DNA from: Cocleimonas sp.
GTDB taxonomy: Bacteria; Pseudomonadota; Gammaproteobacteria; Thiotrichales; Thiotrichaceae
NCBI GenBank assembly: GCA_021647365.1
Contig: JAKIUW010000024.1
Span: 1 to 51,851, forward strand
Length of the DNA stretch: 51,851 bases
Direction of reading: 5' to 3'
Shown here: one piece after another, positions 7,930 to 17,103 of the stretch
How the letters are laid out: each line of letters starts with the position of its first letter
Position numbering within the stretch: the stretch's first letter is position 1
Program-made: the position numbers and the translations under genes
Notes under the pieces: generated by a model
The model's database searches: none
Seen by the model: the letters and a program-made list of their open reading frames with translations, nothing else
What the model was told of the DNA's origin: nothing

Positions 7930-9330
7930 ATGAATATGTCTACAAAACTTTCAGTTTCAAGTGTGATACTTGCTGCCGTTTTATCTGGCTGTAGCCAACA
8001 ACAGGTTATTGGTGGGTCACAAGTTACAAATGGCTCTTCACAATCATCGGGTGGATCACAAGTTTATGGGTCTCAACAAACCTCTGGCGGAACTCAGGTT
8101 TCTGGTTCACAACAAGCAGGTTCTCAACAGCACGTGGAAGCACCAGCTCCTGTTGTAGCAGTCACTGTTACACAACCAAGAGTAGCGCCTCCTGTTCGTC
8201 GTGTTTATAAAAAACAAGTTCAACCAAGACGTGTCTATACTCAAGCGCCACAACGTCGTAGTAACGGTTTAGGCTTACCAGCAGCTATGCCTGGTCAATG
8301 TTTTGCTAAGGTTCAAGTGCCCGCAAAATACACAAATAAATCACGCCGTGTACTTATCCAAGGTGCAACAAGTAAACGCGTACTTGTTCGTGCTCCTCAA
8401 TACGGTTGGATTAATAAGCGAGTTCAAACACGTAAAGCATATTACGTGACACGTACTATTCCTGCTCAATACAAAACAAATACACGTCGTGTGTTAGTCA
8501 AGCCTGCTTACAACACATGGCGTAAAGGTCACGGTGCAATTACTCGCATCGATAATATGACTGGTCAAATCATGTGTCGTGTACAAGTTCCTGCTGTATA
8601 CAAAAATGTTTCTCGTCGTGTACTTGTTCGTCCGGCTCAAAAAATTAGAACATTAGTTCCCGCTACTTACAAAACAGTGAAGCAAAAGAAGTTTATTGCT
8701 CCAGCGCTTTATAAGGCTGTTCACACACCTGCACGTTACAAAACACAAAACTACCGTGTAAAAACAAGTAATGCTCGTTATGTTTGGCGCGGCGTTCTTT
8801 GCCAAACCAATGCACCAAAGCATTACAAGAAGCAAAGCTACCGCAAAGCACCTAAACAATACAGACAAGCGCCTAAGCAATATCGCAAAGCCGTTGTACG
8901 TACTGCGCCAAAGAGAAAGCAATACAATCAATCTTCTGGCATTAGTTACAGTAGCTACCTAGCAGTTATGAATGCTGGCTCTAGTAAAACAAAACTTAAT
9001 TCTGCTAAGAAGATGAATAAAAAAGCCGTTCTTAAAAAGGCTACAAAGAGCAAAGTAAAAACATCTGCCCCAAAAAAGATGCCAACAAAAATGACCTCTC
9101 CAAAGAAGATGGATAAGCAGGTTACTAAACAAACAAAGAAAGCAACAAAGCAAAGCATTGTTTCTGGTATCCAGAAAGCACTAAAAGCCAAAGGCTTTGA
9201 TCCTGGTGCAATGGACGGAAAGATGGGACCTGGAACGGCTGCAGCACTTAAAGCTTTTCAAAGTTCACGTGGGCTACCTGTTGGTCAACTCAATAAGGAT
9301 ACGTTCCGAGCGCTTGGATTGATTCGATAA
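7930..9330 (+). CDS. Repeat-rich lipoprotein with C-terminal peptidoglycan-binding domain
   Basis: 466 residues. A lipobox LSGC places the lipidated Cys at 21. Residues 25-75 are a low-complexity G/S/Q linker with repeated GGSQV/GSQQ units. The middle (about 125-270) repeats a motif like VPAKYTNKSRRVLI / IPAQYKTNTRRVLV / VPAVYKNVSRRVLV, each a Y-K-x-x-x-R-R-V strand. A very basic K/Q/Y tail (290-400) follows, then PG_binding_1 (about 405-466, GIQKALKAKGFDPGAMDGKMGPGTAAALKAFQ). It is probably an outer-membrane lipoprotein touching the cell wall. It has a TAGGA ribosome site and its own terminator. The 289 bp upstream hold no other gene I can see. Confidence 0.82.
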   Translation: MNMSTKLSVSSVILAAVLSGCSQQQVIGGSQVTNGSSQSSGGSQVYGSQQTSGGTQVSGSQQAGSQQHVEAPAPVVAVTVTQPRVAPPVRRVYKKQVQPRRVYTQAPQRRSNGLGLPAAMPGQCFAKVQVPAKYTNKSRRVLIQGATSKRVLVRAPQYGWINKRVQTRKAYYVTRTIPAQYKTNTRRVLVKPAYNTWRKGHGAITRIDNMTGQIMCRVQVPAVYKNVSRRVLVRPAQKIRTLVPATYKTVKQKKFIAPALYKAVHTPARYKTQNYRVKTSNARYVWRGVLCQTNAPKHYKKQSYRKAPKQYRQAPKQYRKAVVRTAPKRKQYNQSSGISYSSYLAVMNAGSSKTKLNSAKKMNKKAVLKKATKSKVKTSAPKKMPTKMTSPKKMDKQVTKQTKKATKQSIVSGIQKALKAKGFDPGAMDGKMGPGTAAALKAFQSSRGLPVGQLNKDTFRALGLIR

Positions 9331-9352
9331 ACTATTCGATTCATAAACCGTG

Positions 9353-9379
9353 AAAAGCCTGCCTTGTGCAGGCTTTTTT
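9353..9379 (+). terminator. Intrinsic terminator of the peptidoglycan-binding lipoprotein
   Basis: AAAAGCCTGC, loop CTTGT, GCAGGCTTTTTT: a 10-bp stem ending in a T run, 23 bp past the stop at 9330. Confidence 0.9.
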
Positions 9380-9432
9380 GTGTCCTTTTTATGCCCTTTT
9401 TTATACCCAATGAAACTGTAATTTAAGGTATT

Positions 9433-9453
9433 ATTAAGCGCATATCGCTTAAT
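9433..9453. promoter_or_regulatory. Dyad upstream of the HerA-type ATPase
   Basis: ATTAAGCG, spacer CATAT, CGCTTAAT: perfect 8-bp arms 20 bp before the ATG at 9474. It could be an operator or a leader hairpin occluding the start; no promoter boxes were assigned. Confidence 0.4.
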
Positions 9454-9473
9454 CTAAATATTTAGGAATCACA

Positions 9474-11810
9474 ATGGTAGAGATTTACGAAAAACTAGGC
9501 TTGTTTTACCTTGGTAAAGATATTGATAAAAGCACACTCGAAGCCACCGAAGCACTGACTCTACTAAAAAATAAAAACTTCACTACCCATGCAACCATTA
9601 TCGGTATGACAGGTAGCGGTAAAACAGGTTTAGGCGTTGGTATTATTGAAGAAGCGGCTATTGATAATATTCCCTCTCTAATTATTGACCCTAAAGGGGA
9701 TATGGGAAATCTCTGTTTAACAGATGCCTCATTCTCCCCTAGTTCTTTTGAGCCTTGGGTGGCTGATGAAGCTCGCGCAAAAGAAAAAGATGTCAGCAGT
9801 TATGCAGCAAAAATTGCAACTATGTGGAAAAAGGGTATTGAAAGCCATCACCAAGACAGCGCACGCGTTGAGAAATTCTCTAAGGTTAAAAAAACCATTT
9901 ACACTCCGGGTAGTAGCGCAGGTGTAAGTATTAATATATTGAGTTCACTCGAAGCACCACCCAAACAAATATTAGAAGATAGTGATAGCTTTGCAGCTTA
10001 CATCAAATCCACTGTAAGTAGTTTGCTCTCTCTCATCGGTGTTGAAGCCAACCCTGTAGAATCAAAAGAATATATTTTACTCGCTAAACTTATCAGCACC
10101 TCATGGATGGCGGGTGACGATCTGAGCTTAGAGGATTTGATCGGCAGAATTATCAGCCCTCCTTTTAAAAAAATAGGCGTACTTCCGTTAGAAGGATTTT
10201 ACCCTCAAGCTGATCGTTTTAAATTCGCAACTAAGTTTAACTCCATTATCGCCTCCCCTACATTCAAAACATGGCTAGAAGGCGAAAGCATAGATATTCA
10301 AAAAATGCTTTATGATGAAAACGGTAAAGCCAAGGTCGCCATTTTCTCTATCTCACATTTAAATGATGATGAACGCATGTTCTTTGTCACTTTATTATTG
10401 AATAAACTCATCGCATGGATGCGCAGACAAAGCGGCACATCTGCACTTAAAGCCCTACTCTATATGGATGAAATTTTCGGATTCTTTCCACCTGTTAAAA
10501 ACCCTCCCAGTAAAGAACCCATGATGTTGCTACTCAAGCAAGCGCGTGCCTATGGCGTTGGTGTAGTATTGAGCACGCAAAACCCTGTAGACCTTGATTA
10601 CAAAGGGCTTTCCAATATGGGAACCTGGTTTATCGGGCGTTTACAAACCTCCCAAGATATTGCGCGCGTGATTGATGGCTTGGGCGGAAAGGTGGGTTCT
10701 AGTTATAACAAAGATGAAATTAGCAATTTATTGTCTAATCTTAAAAAACGTACTTTCTTCTTAAAAAGCGCACATCTTGATGATATTCGTTTATTTGGCA
10801 CACGCTGGGTCATGAGCTATCTCAAAGGCCCATTAAAACGTGATGAGATTTCTGCATTAATGGCAGATCAGAAATCACAAATTTCAAAGAGTAATGACAA
10901 CAAGCCTAAGATAAATAAAGTAAAAGTTGCTGGCTTTGATAACTATTCGACGCTTGATAATAGTATTCCACAGCATTTTGAAGTCTCCCTGAATGAATCA
11001 AATCAGTTTGCTCCTAACATCATGGCATCTTGCACTTTAAACTTCTTTAATCAAACGCGTGGTATTGATGAGAAGGAAGAGTGTTGCCTTTCATTGGCGC
11101 TAGAGGGCAGTGATCGCTCCTTAGAATGGGACGATGCTGAAACGCTCGAAGACACTAAAAACTGCTTTGATAGACTACCAACAAAAGCCTCAGAAAATGC
11201 ACAATTTGCCGAAGTTCCTGATGTTGTAAGTGGCGATAAAAAACTACGTAAAACATGCATCTCATTAAAAGACTGGTTATACCACAAACACAAATTAGAG
11301 CTATATCGCTGTAAGTCACCTAAAATGGAATCAAATCCATATGAGTCGTTAACCGATTTTAAAGTGCGCCTTTCAGATATCCTTAATGAGGAAAAAGAAG
11401 ATGCCATCGCAGTCTTACAAGAACGTTATGTAAAGAAAGAAAAAGTACTGACTGATCGCTTAGACCGCGCCATGGAGAAACTAGAAAAAGAAGAGTCAGA
11501 TACCACCTCATCTTTTCTTAACGTAGGTATTACCGTACTTGGCGCGCTCTTTGGGAAGTCACGCGCCTCGATTGGGCGTGCAGGCTCGCGTGTATTAAAA
11601 GAACGAGGTGATGTAAGCCGTGCTGAAGAGCGCGTCGAAAAAATAAAAGATGATATTGAAGAACTCGAAGAAGAGCTAGAAGATAAGATTGATGATCTAG
11701 CCGAAGAATTTGAACTTGATAATATTGATATTGAAGAGTTCTCTATTAAACTGAGAAAAACCGATATTCAGATTGATGATATCGCGGTTGTTTGGAAGCC
11801 TCTTTCATAA
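9474..11810 (+). CDS. HerA/DUF87-type ATPase with a C-terminal coiled coil
   Basis: 778 residues. The FtsK/HerA fold is shown by Walker A GMTGSGKTGLG (about 44-51), IIDPKGDMGNL just after, Walker B ALLYMDEIFGFF (about 328-338), and sensor-like LSTQNPVDLDYKGLSNMGTWFIGRLQT. The last about 130 residues are strongly charged coiled coil (REYVKKEKVLTDR-like, then IKDDIEELEEELEDKIDD) broken by a glycine/hydrophobic stretch NVGITVLGALFG. HerA relatives are DNA translocases, often paired with the nuclease NurA or with Sir2/DUF4297 effectors in defence. No such partner lies next to it: it is flanked by a terminator and by repeats. It is therefore an orphan DNA-pumping ATPase; its role is unknown. Confidence 0.8.
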   Translation: MVEIYEKLGLFYLGKDIDKSTLEATEALTLLKNKNFTTHATIIGMTGSGKTGLGVGIIEEAAIDNIPSLIIDPKGDMGNLCLTDASFSPSSFEPWVADEARAKEKDVSSYAAKIATMWKKGIESHHQDSARVEKFSKVKKTIYTPGSSAGVSINILSSLEAPPKQILEDSDSFAAYIKSTVSSLLSLIGVEANPVESKEYILLAKLISTSWMAGDDLSLEDLIGRIISPPFKKIGVLPLEGFYPQADRFKFATKFNSIIASPTFKTWLEGESIDIQKMLYDENGKAKVAIFSISHLNDDERMFFVTLLLNKLIAWMRRQSGTSALKALLYMDEIFGFFPPVKNPPSKEPMMLLLKQARAYGVGVVLSTQNPVDLDYKGLSNMGTWFIGRLQTSQDIARVIDGLGGKVGSSYNKDEISNLLSNLKKRTFFLKSAHLDDIRLFGTRWVMSYLKGPLKRDEISALMADQKSQISKSNDNKPKINKVKVAGFDNYSTLDNSIPQHFEVSLNESNQFAPNIMASCTLNFFNQTRGIDEKEECCLSLALEGSDRSLEWDDAETLEDTKNCFDRLPTKASENAQFAEVPDVVSGDKKLRKTCISLKDWLYHKHKLELYRCKSPKMESNPYESLTDFKVRLSDILNEEKEDAIAVLQERYVKKEKVLTDRLDRAMEKLEKEESDTTSSFLNVGITVLGALFGKSRASIGRAGSRVLKERGDVSRAEERVEKIKDDIEELEEELEDKIDDLAEEFELDNIDIEEFSIKLRKTDIQIDDIAVVWKPLS

Positions 11811-11830
11811 GAGATAATAAAGATATAAGA

Positions 11831-11857
11831 AGCACACCCCCCCACTTTTACATGATG
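11831..11857 (+). repeat. Poly-C dispersed repeat, copy 3 (C7)
   Basis: Full consensus AGCACAC-C run-ACTTTTACATGATG between the convergent ATPase gene and aroA, 20 bp past the ATPase stop. Confidence 0.9.
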
Positions 11858-11883
11858 TTTCTAATAGCTACCCTGTAAAAATA

Positions 11884-12090
11884 TTTTTTGCCACGGAAAC
11901 ACACAGAAGGACGCGGAAAAAGACAATACAAAAAAAAATATAAATTACTACAACCATTTTCAACAATTGAATTGAGCGTTTAAAAACAAATCATCTTGTA
12001 AAAGTGAGGGGTGCTTTTCTCTTATCAAATTACACGCTATTTCATCTTTTGTTTTTCTTCTGTGTTTTCCGTGTCCTTCCGTGGCAAAAA
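11884..12090. repeat. Inverted GCCACGGAA repeat pair enclosing a degenerate poly-C copy
   Basis: The left arm (11884-11925) contains GCCACGGAA, ACACAGAAGG and GCGGAAAAAGAC; the right arm (12052-12090) carries the same words inverted and in shuffled order, ending GTCCTTCCGTGGCAAAAA. Such CACGGAA-rich words are common intergenic repeats. It occupies most of the 293-bp gap; no gene is seen in it. Confidence 0.6.
11991..12014 (-). repeat. Degenerate poly-C repeat, copy 4
   Basis: On + it reads TCATCTTGTAAAAGTG, then AGGGGTGC: the consensus complement with an interrupted G run. It sits inside the 11884-12090 inverted repeat and is oriented opposite to copy 3. Confidence 0.6.
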
Positions 12091-12103
12091 TCTTTAATCT
12101 TTC

Positions 12104-13414
12104 TTAAGAAATACCCAGCCCCACGCCGCTAGCCAGCTCAATAAAATCAGGAAATGACGTGTTCACATTAGCGCAGTCATTTATCGTAATCTCTCCATTC
12201 GCTCGCAAACCAGCGATAGAAAATGCCATGGCAATACGATGATCTCCGTGGCTATCCACTTCGCCTGCTGTAAGTTGTCCACTTTGAATGATGATGCCGT
12301 CGGGTGTTGCTTGGGCATCAATTCCACAGGCATTTAAGCCATCTGCCATCACTTGAATACGGTCACTTTCTTTTACGCGTAATTCTTCTGCACCTGTTAA
12401 TACGGTTTCGCCTGTTGCGCAGGCTGCCGCTACAAAGATCACGGGGAATTCATCAATCGCTAACGGAACAAGTTCTTCTGGAATTTTGATGCCATTGAGT
12501 TGAGCCGATCGAATACGAATATCCGCTACCGGCTCACCACCCACTTCTTTTTGATTCGACAAAGTAATATCTGCACCCATCAGTTTGAGTATGTCGATAA
12601 CGCCTGTGCGGGTTGGGTTGATGCCAACGTGTTCTAGGGTTAGGTCAGAATTTTCTGCAATACTCGCACCCACCATAAAGAATGCGGCAGACGAAATATC
12701 GGCTGGCACATCAATATTACAGGCAGTTAACTTTCCACCACCTTGTAAGCTAATGTGCTTACCATGCTCGCCCGCGGTTGTAACGTCATAGCCAAAGCCT
12801 CGTAACATGCGTTCGCTGTGGTCACGCGTTATGCCTGGTTCGATGACGCTGGTTTTTCCTGTTGCATAAAGTCCAGCCAATAGCACCGCTGATTTCACCT
12901 GCGCGCTAGCAATCGGCATATCGTAATGAATGCCTTTTAGTTTGCTTCCACCTTTAATTTTAAGTGGCGGACGACCACCCTCTTCTGTGCCAATTTTTGC
13001 GCCCATCATGGCTAAGGGTTTGGTAATGCGATTCATCGGGCGTGTTGACAATGACTTATCACCCATTAGCGTTGAGTCAAAGCTTTGACCTGCCAGCAAA
13101 CCCGTCAGTAAACGCATCGCTGTTCCGCTATTGCCCATATCCAAATCATCAATTGGTGCTGTTAGGCCATTCATGCCTACACCGTGAATGGTGACTGATT
13201 TATCATGCGGACCATCAATCTCCACACCCATTGCGCGAAATGCATTCATGGTCGCGATGCAATCCTCACCTGTTAAAAAGCCTGTTACGTGGGTTGTTCC
13301 TTCCGCTAAGGAACCCAGCATGATGGAGCGGTGCGACATGGATTTATCACCAGGGACGCGGAGTGTTCCTTTTAGGTTTCCGTTTGGGGTAGTTTTGAAT
13401 TGAATGTTCGACAT
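12104..13414 (-). CDS. aroA: 3-phosphoshikimate 1-carboxyvinyltransferase (EPSP synthase)
   Basis: 436 residues. It joins phosphoenolpyruvate to shikimate-3-phosphate, the sixth step to chorismate. Seen: PGDKSMSHRSIMLGSLAEG near the N-terminus, MGNSGTAMRLLTGLLAG, MPIASAQVKSAVLLAGL, ELRVKESDRI, and GDHRIAMAFSIAGL near the C-terminus. The sequence resembles the shorter bacterial class more than the E. coli enzyme, by overall pattern only. It is last in the pheA-hisC-tyrA-aroA series, 91 bp after tyrA. In many gammaproteobacteria cmk and rpsA follow aroA; here the next gene is the convergent ATPase, so that linkage is broken. Confidence 0.96.
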   Translation of the reverse strand: MSNIQFKTTPNGNLKGTLRVPGDKSMSHRSIMLGSLAEGTTHVTGFLTGEDCIATMNAFRAMGVEIDGPHDKSVTIHGVGMNGLTAPIDDLDMGNSGTAMRLLTGLLAGQSFDSTLMGDKSLSTRPMNRITKPLAMMGAKIGTEEGGRPPLKIKGGSKLKGIHYDMPIASAQVKSAVLLAGLYATGKTSVIEPGITRDHSERMLRGFGYDVTTAGEHGKHISLQGGGKLTACNIDVPADISSAAFFMVGASIAENSDLTLEHVGINPTRTGVIDILKLMGADITLSNQKEVGGEPVADIRIRSAQLNGIKIPEELVPLAIDEFPVIFVAAACATGETVLTGAEELRVKESDRIQVMADGLNACGIDAQATPDGIIIQSGQLTAGEVDSHGDHRIAMAFSIAGLRANGEITINDCANVNTSFPDFIELASGVGLGIS

Positions 13415-13469
13415 AATCTTTACTTTATTGTTTGAAGGATAAGAGTGTTATTAAACGATAGATATTGAA

Positions 13470-13494
13470 AGCACACCCCCCACTTTTACATGAT
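13470..13494 (+). repeat. Poly-C dispersed repeat, copy 5 (C6)
   Basis: AGCACAC-C run-ACTTTTACATGAT inserted between tyrA and aroA within the operon-like series; it ends 11 bp from the tyrA stop. Confidence 0.88.
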
Positions 13495-13505
13495 TGATTG
13501 GTAAA

Positions 13506-14375
13506 CTAGATATTCCTATCGCGCGTAGCTTTTGAATGCGCAAACAACTCTGTCAACGCATCTTCATCTTCTGCCTTAATCAAATCACTAAGATCAGATA
13601 AGTCCTGCTGGAAATCATTGAGCGCCGATAATATCGCCTCTTTATTTTCAAGACAAATATCGCGCCACATCACAGGGTCACTGGATGCAATGCGCGAGAA
13701 GCTTTTAAAGCCACCAGCGGCATAGTCAAAAACAGCATCACCGTATTGAGATTTTGATAAGGTGTTTACCAATGAATAGGCAAGCACATGGGGCAAATGA
13801 CTGGTCGCAGCAAGTACATCATCGTGCTGTTTATAATCTAAAATTTCAACTATTGCGCCTGCCGTTTGCCACATTTCTTTTACCTGCAAGACAGCTTCTG
13901 AGCTTGTTTCTGCCGTGGGTGTTAATACGACTTTATGATCGATGTATAAATCATCAATCGCGGCATCTACGCTACTTTTTTCTCGCCCTGCTATGGGATG
14001 ACCAGCGACAAAATTAGGAGAAATATTGCCATTAAAAGTGTCACTAAAAGCTTCTTTCGCAGTATTTATCACACTGCCTTTTGCGCTACCTGCATCGGTA
14101 ATAATGGCATCAGGTTTAATATGATCCACAATACTTTCTAGTACGGGTTTAATAGCCCTCATTGGTACGGCAAGCAAAATCATATCCGCACCTTGCACGG
14201 CTTCTTTTGGGTCTAACGTGTAGCTATCAATTACACCTAAATCAACCGCGCGTTGTAAGTGTTCTGCGTTACGGCTACAGCCAACAACTCTTTCACAATA
14301 GCCTGCTTTACGAAGTGCGAGTGCCAGTGATCCACCAATTAATCCAACGCCAAATATTGTCAGTTGTTTGATCAT
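13506..14375 (-). CDS. tyrA: Prephenate dehydrogenase
   Basis: 289 residues. It oxidises prephenate to 4-hydroxyphenylpyruvate with NAD(P), committing to tyrosine. The N-terminal Rossmann motif GVGLIGGSLALALRKAG (about 9-25) is followed by ITDAGSAKGSV and the active-site stretch FVAGHPIAGREKSSVDAA, with ATSHLPHVLAYSLV in the helical C-terminal half. There is no fused chorismate mutase or EPSP domain, so it is the single-domain type. The ATG overlaps the hisC stop by 4 nt (ATGA), showing translational coupling with hisC. Confidence 0.95.
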   Translation of the reverse strand: MIKQLTIFGVGLIGGSLALALRKAGYCERVVGCSRNAEHLQRAVDLGVIDSYTLDPKEAVQGADMILLAVPMRAIKPVLESIVDHIKPDAIITDAGSAKGSVINTAKEAFSDTFNGNISPNFVAGHPIAGREKSSVDAAIDDLYIDHKVVLTPTAETSSEAVLQVKEMWQTAGAIVEILDYKQHDDVLAATSHLPHVLAYSLVNTLSKSQYGDAVFDYAAGGFKSFSRIASSDPVMWRDICLENKEAILSALNDFQQDLSDLSDLIKAEDEDALTELFAHSKATRDRNI

Positions 14376-15529
14376 GCGTCCAAAGCATCCAATACTTTAT
14401 CTAAGGCATCCAAACATCGTTGATTATCTTCAACCGTCGAAACAGTGATGCGTAAATGATTAGGCATATTATAATTACTCAGTGGGCGCACAATGACCGC
14501 CTCTCGTAATAAAGCATCGTAAATCGGCATGGCATTGTCTTGCCCCGCTTCTTCTAACACCTCAGTAAAGTCTATGGTAATGAAATTGCCTACTGTGGGA
14601 ATATACTCCAAGCCCCGGTACTGGCACGCCGCCCGCCAAAACTTGATACCTTTTGTGTTTATTTCAACACAGTTTTTCACATGCTCTTCATCATCCAATG
14701 CGGCTGTTGCTGCCAAAAGCGCAGGCGTATTGACATTAAACGGCTGGCGCACACGATTTAAACAATCGGCTATTTCTTCATTGCAAACGGCATAACCTAC
14801 CCGCAAACCTGCAAGCGCGTATATTTTAGAAAAGGTACGCGTGGCAATCAGGTTAGAATATTTTGATAACCACTGTAGCGTGTCTGGATAATCCGGCTCG
14901 ATAACATACTCAAAATACGCTTCATCGACAACCACAATCACATCGTTTGGTACATTTGAAATAAAGACATCTAGCTCATTTGCTTTTAACCATGTGCCTG
15001 TGGGATTATTTGGGTTGGCAATGAAAATTACTCGCGTTTTACCTGTGATAAGCGCTTGCATAGCATTCAAATCATGCCCATAAGGATTATCATCATCGTC
15101 ACTTGGTATTGCCTTTGAAACTATCGCCGTTGCGCCAACGGCTTGAACGCTAATAGGATAAACCGCAAAGGCGTACTCAGAATAAATGGCTTCACGACCT
15201 TCGCATAAAAACGCACGGGCAATCATATCCAATACATCATTTGAGCCATTGCCTAATGTAATCTGGGCAGGTGAAATACCTAGCTTTTGTGACAATTTAT
15301 CTTTTAAAATATAACCGCCACCATCAGGGTATAAATCAAGCGGTGGCAGTGGATTTTGCAATACTTCTACAACCTTAGGGCTTGGACCTACGGGGTTTTC
15401 ATTCGATGCTAGCTTGAGTGTATTCGTTACACCCAGCTCACGCTCAAGCTCTTCAATGGGCTTGCCTGGTAAGTATGGCTGCAAGCCCTGAACACCTGCT
15501 ACGGCGAGTTTTAAAAAATCTATAGTCAT
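14372..15529 (-). CDS. hisC: Histidinol-phosphate/aromatic aminotransferase
   Basis: 385 residues, fold-type I PLP aminotransferase. Seen: LASNENPVGPSPKV near the N-terminus, LGNGSNDVLDMIARAFL, the nucleotide-site FIANPNNPTGTW, VVDEAYFEYV, and the Schiff-base lysine in TRTFSKIYALAGLRVGYAV. Position between pheA and tyrA suggests it also transaminates phenylpyruvate and 4-hydroxyphenylpyruvate or prephenate, as such hisC2-type copies do elsewhere; that is inference. It starts 14 bp after pheA and overlaps tyrA by 4 nt. Confidence 0.93.
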   Translation of the reverse strand: MTIDFLKLAVAGVQGLQPYLPGKPIEELERELGVTNTLKLASNENPVGPSPKVVEVLQNPLPPLDLYPDGGGYILKDKLSQKLGISPAQITLGNGSNDVLDMIARAFLCEGREAIYSEYAFAVYPISVQAVGATAIVSKAIPSDDDDNPYGHDLNAMQALITGKTRVIFIANPNNPTGTWLKANELDVFISNVPNDVIVVVDEAYFEYVIEPDYPDTLQWLSKYSNLIATRTFSKIYALAGLRVGYAVCNEEIADCLNRVRQPFNVNTPALLAATAALDDEEHVKNCVEINTKGIKFWRAACQYRGLEYIPTVGNFITIDFTEVLEEAGQDNAMPIYDALLREAVIVRPLSNYNMPNHLRITVSTVEDNQRCLDALDKVLDALDA

Positions 15530-15543
15530 AATTTATTTGTCGT

Positions 15544-16650
15544 TTATACAACTGATTTGGGGTACGAACCTAATACCCTAACCAGCTCAGCTTCTTTTTC
15601 TAATTCCTTGAGTGCCTTGGCAACATTTTTTTCCTGAATATGACCATCTATATCCATAAAAAAGTAGTATTCCCAATTAGCATTACGCGAGGGGCGTGAT
15701 TCTATACGCGTCATATCTAAGCCATTCGCTGCCAAGGGTGCGAGCAAATGATATAACGCACCTGCACGGTTTTTGGCAGAAATCATTAATGTAGTTTTAT
15801 CTCGTCCACAAGGTGGAACATCTTGTTTGCCAATCACTAAGAAGCGTGTCGTATTGTCTTTGTTATCTTCAATACTTTCTTGGGTAATGGTTAATCCATA
15901 GGTGTTTGCTGCAAGCACACCAGCAATCGCGGCGGAGTTTTTATCTTCCAATGCTTGTCTTGCTGCTTCTGTGTTACTTGATACAGGGATTCGCTCTGCA
16001 CTGGGTAAATTATTATCCAGCCATTCACGACACTGCGCTAAGGATTGCTGATGGGAGTAAATACGCTCAATATTTTTCCAGCCTTCATCTTTTATGTCTG
16101 GATTTACCATTAAATTTTGATGGATACGTAGTTTTATTTCACCACTAATTTTTAACGTTGAATTCATAAATACATCCAACGTATAGGAGATCACACCTTC
16201 GGTTGAATTCTCAATCGGCACCACACCATAATCAACCGTGCCATTTTCTACTTCCTTAAACACCTGCCCTATGGATCCTACAGGAACGGTTTCAACCGCT
16301 TGGCCAAAATGCTTCTGTGATGCTTCTTGCGAAAATGTCCCTTCTGGACCGAGAAAGGCAACTTTAATTTGTTGCTCTAATGCTAAACAAGACGATATTA
16401 CTTCGCGATAAATCGCGGTAATACGCTCGTTCGCCAATGGACCTTTGTTATTTTCAACCATTCGATTAAGGATCTGCGCTTCACGTTCAGGGCGGTAAAA
16501 CCAAAGATCAGTCTCCCCTGCCTCACGTTTAACGATACCCACTTCTTCGGCACACTTTGCACGTTTAGAAATCAGTGCCAGCATTTCATCATCGATAGAA
16601 TCAATGCACTCACGAATTGCGAGTAGTTTTTTATTTATATCTTCACTCAT
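15544..16650 (-). CDS. pheA: Bifunctional chorismate mutase/prephenate dehydratase (P-protein)
   Basis: 368 residues. The AroQ chorismate mutase domain occupies about 1-90 (IRECIDSIDDEMLALISKRAKCAEEVG). The prephenate dehydratase domain follows (VAFLGPEGTFSQEA, VPIENSTEGVISYTLDVF, TTRFLVIGKQ). The C-terminal ACT domain (LMISAKNRAGALYHLLAPL and MTRIESRPSRNANWEYYFF) holds the ESRP phenylalanine-binding motif, so feedback inhibition is expected. It converts chorismate to phenylpyruvate. It lies 21 bp downstream of a DUF3592-like gene and directly before hisC. No attenuator leader was seen upstream. Confidence 0.96.
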   Translation of the reverse strand: MSEDINKKLLAIRECIDSIDDEMLALISKRAKCAEEVGIVKREAGETDLWFYRPEREAQILNRMVENNKGPLANERITAIYREVISSCLALEQQIKVAFLGPEGTFSQEASQKHFGQAVETVPVGSIGQVFKEVENGTVDYGVVPIENSTEGVISYTLDVFMNSTLKISGEIKLRIHQNLMVNPDIKDEGWKNIERIYSHQQSLAQCREWLDNNLPSAERIPVSSNTEAARQALEDKNSAAIAGVLAANTYGLTITQESIEDNKDNTTRFLVIGKQDVPPCGRDKTTLMISAKNRAGALYHLLAPLAANGLDMTRIESRPSRNANWEYYFFMDIDGHIQEKNVAKALKELEKEAELVRVLGSYPKSVV

Positions 16651-16671
16651 TAGAGACTATCTATAACCCCA

Positions 16672-17088
16672 TTAACCAAACAATGTTAAAAGAAATGAAC
16701 AACTTTTCACAACAAAAAAAGCTAATAAAGCCGTTGCCATAAACATGATCGTAGGTATTTTTTCTGGTCTACTTTTATCATAAATTCTAGCTTCTTTTGA
16801 TTTGGCAACTTGTACTTCAACGAATTGCCCTACCGCCAAATTCAAAATGGGAGTCTTCGTTCTAAACTGCATCATTTTTCCAGCAATTTGATATTCCACC
16901 GTTGGTAGACTTAACTCACCAATATCAGCAAGTTTAATAATTTTTCCTTTAACAATATCTGCATTTTTATATTCAAGAATACTTCGCAAAGCGACTATAA
17001 AAATCAAAAAAAGTAGTAATGTAATTGCCACAAATGCCCAACCAAATAAGAGATTAAATATTGCATCTGAATTTGTTACTTTATTCAT
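16672..17088 (-). CDS. DUF3592-like two-helix membrane protein
   Basis: 138 residues. A first membrane helix (about 10-34, LLFGWAFVAITLLLFLIFIVAL) and a second at the C-terminus (about 112-136) frame a soluble stretch of beta character: DIVKGKIIKLADIGELSLPTVEYQIAGKMMQFRTKTPILNLAVGQFVEVQV. This order matches the DUF3592 family. Function is unknown. Its place between serA and pheA, 15 and 21 bp from its neighbours, makes it part of the same transcription unit, but it has no obvious tie to amino acid synthesis. Confidence 0.65.
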   Translation of the reverse strand: MNKVTNSDAIFNLLFGWAFVAITLLLFLIFIVALRSILEYKNADIVKGKIIKLADIGELSLPTVEYQIAGKMMQFRTKTPILNLAVGQFVEVQVAKSKEARIYDKSRPEKIPTIMFMATALLAFFVVKSCSFLLTLFG

Positions 17089-17103
17089 GATATTCCCCGC
17101 TAG

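Noticed and set aside
8653..9191. Long minus-strand open frames inside the repeat-rich lipoprotein gene
   Set aside because: They mirror a low-complexity Lys/Gln-rich coding region; the products are implausible Phe/Cys/Leu runs with no ribosome site.
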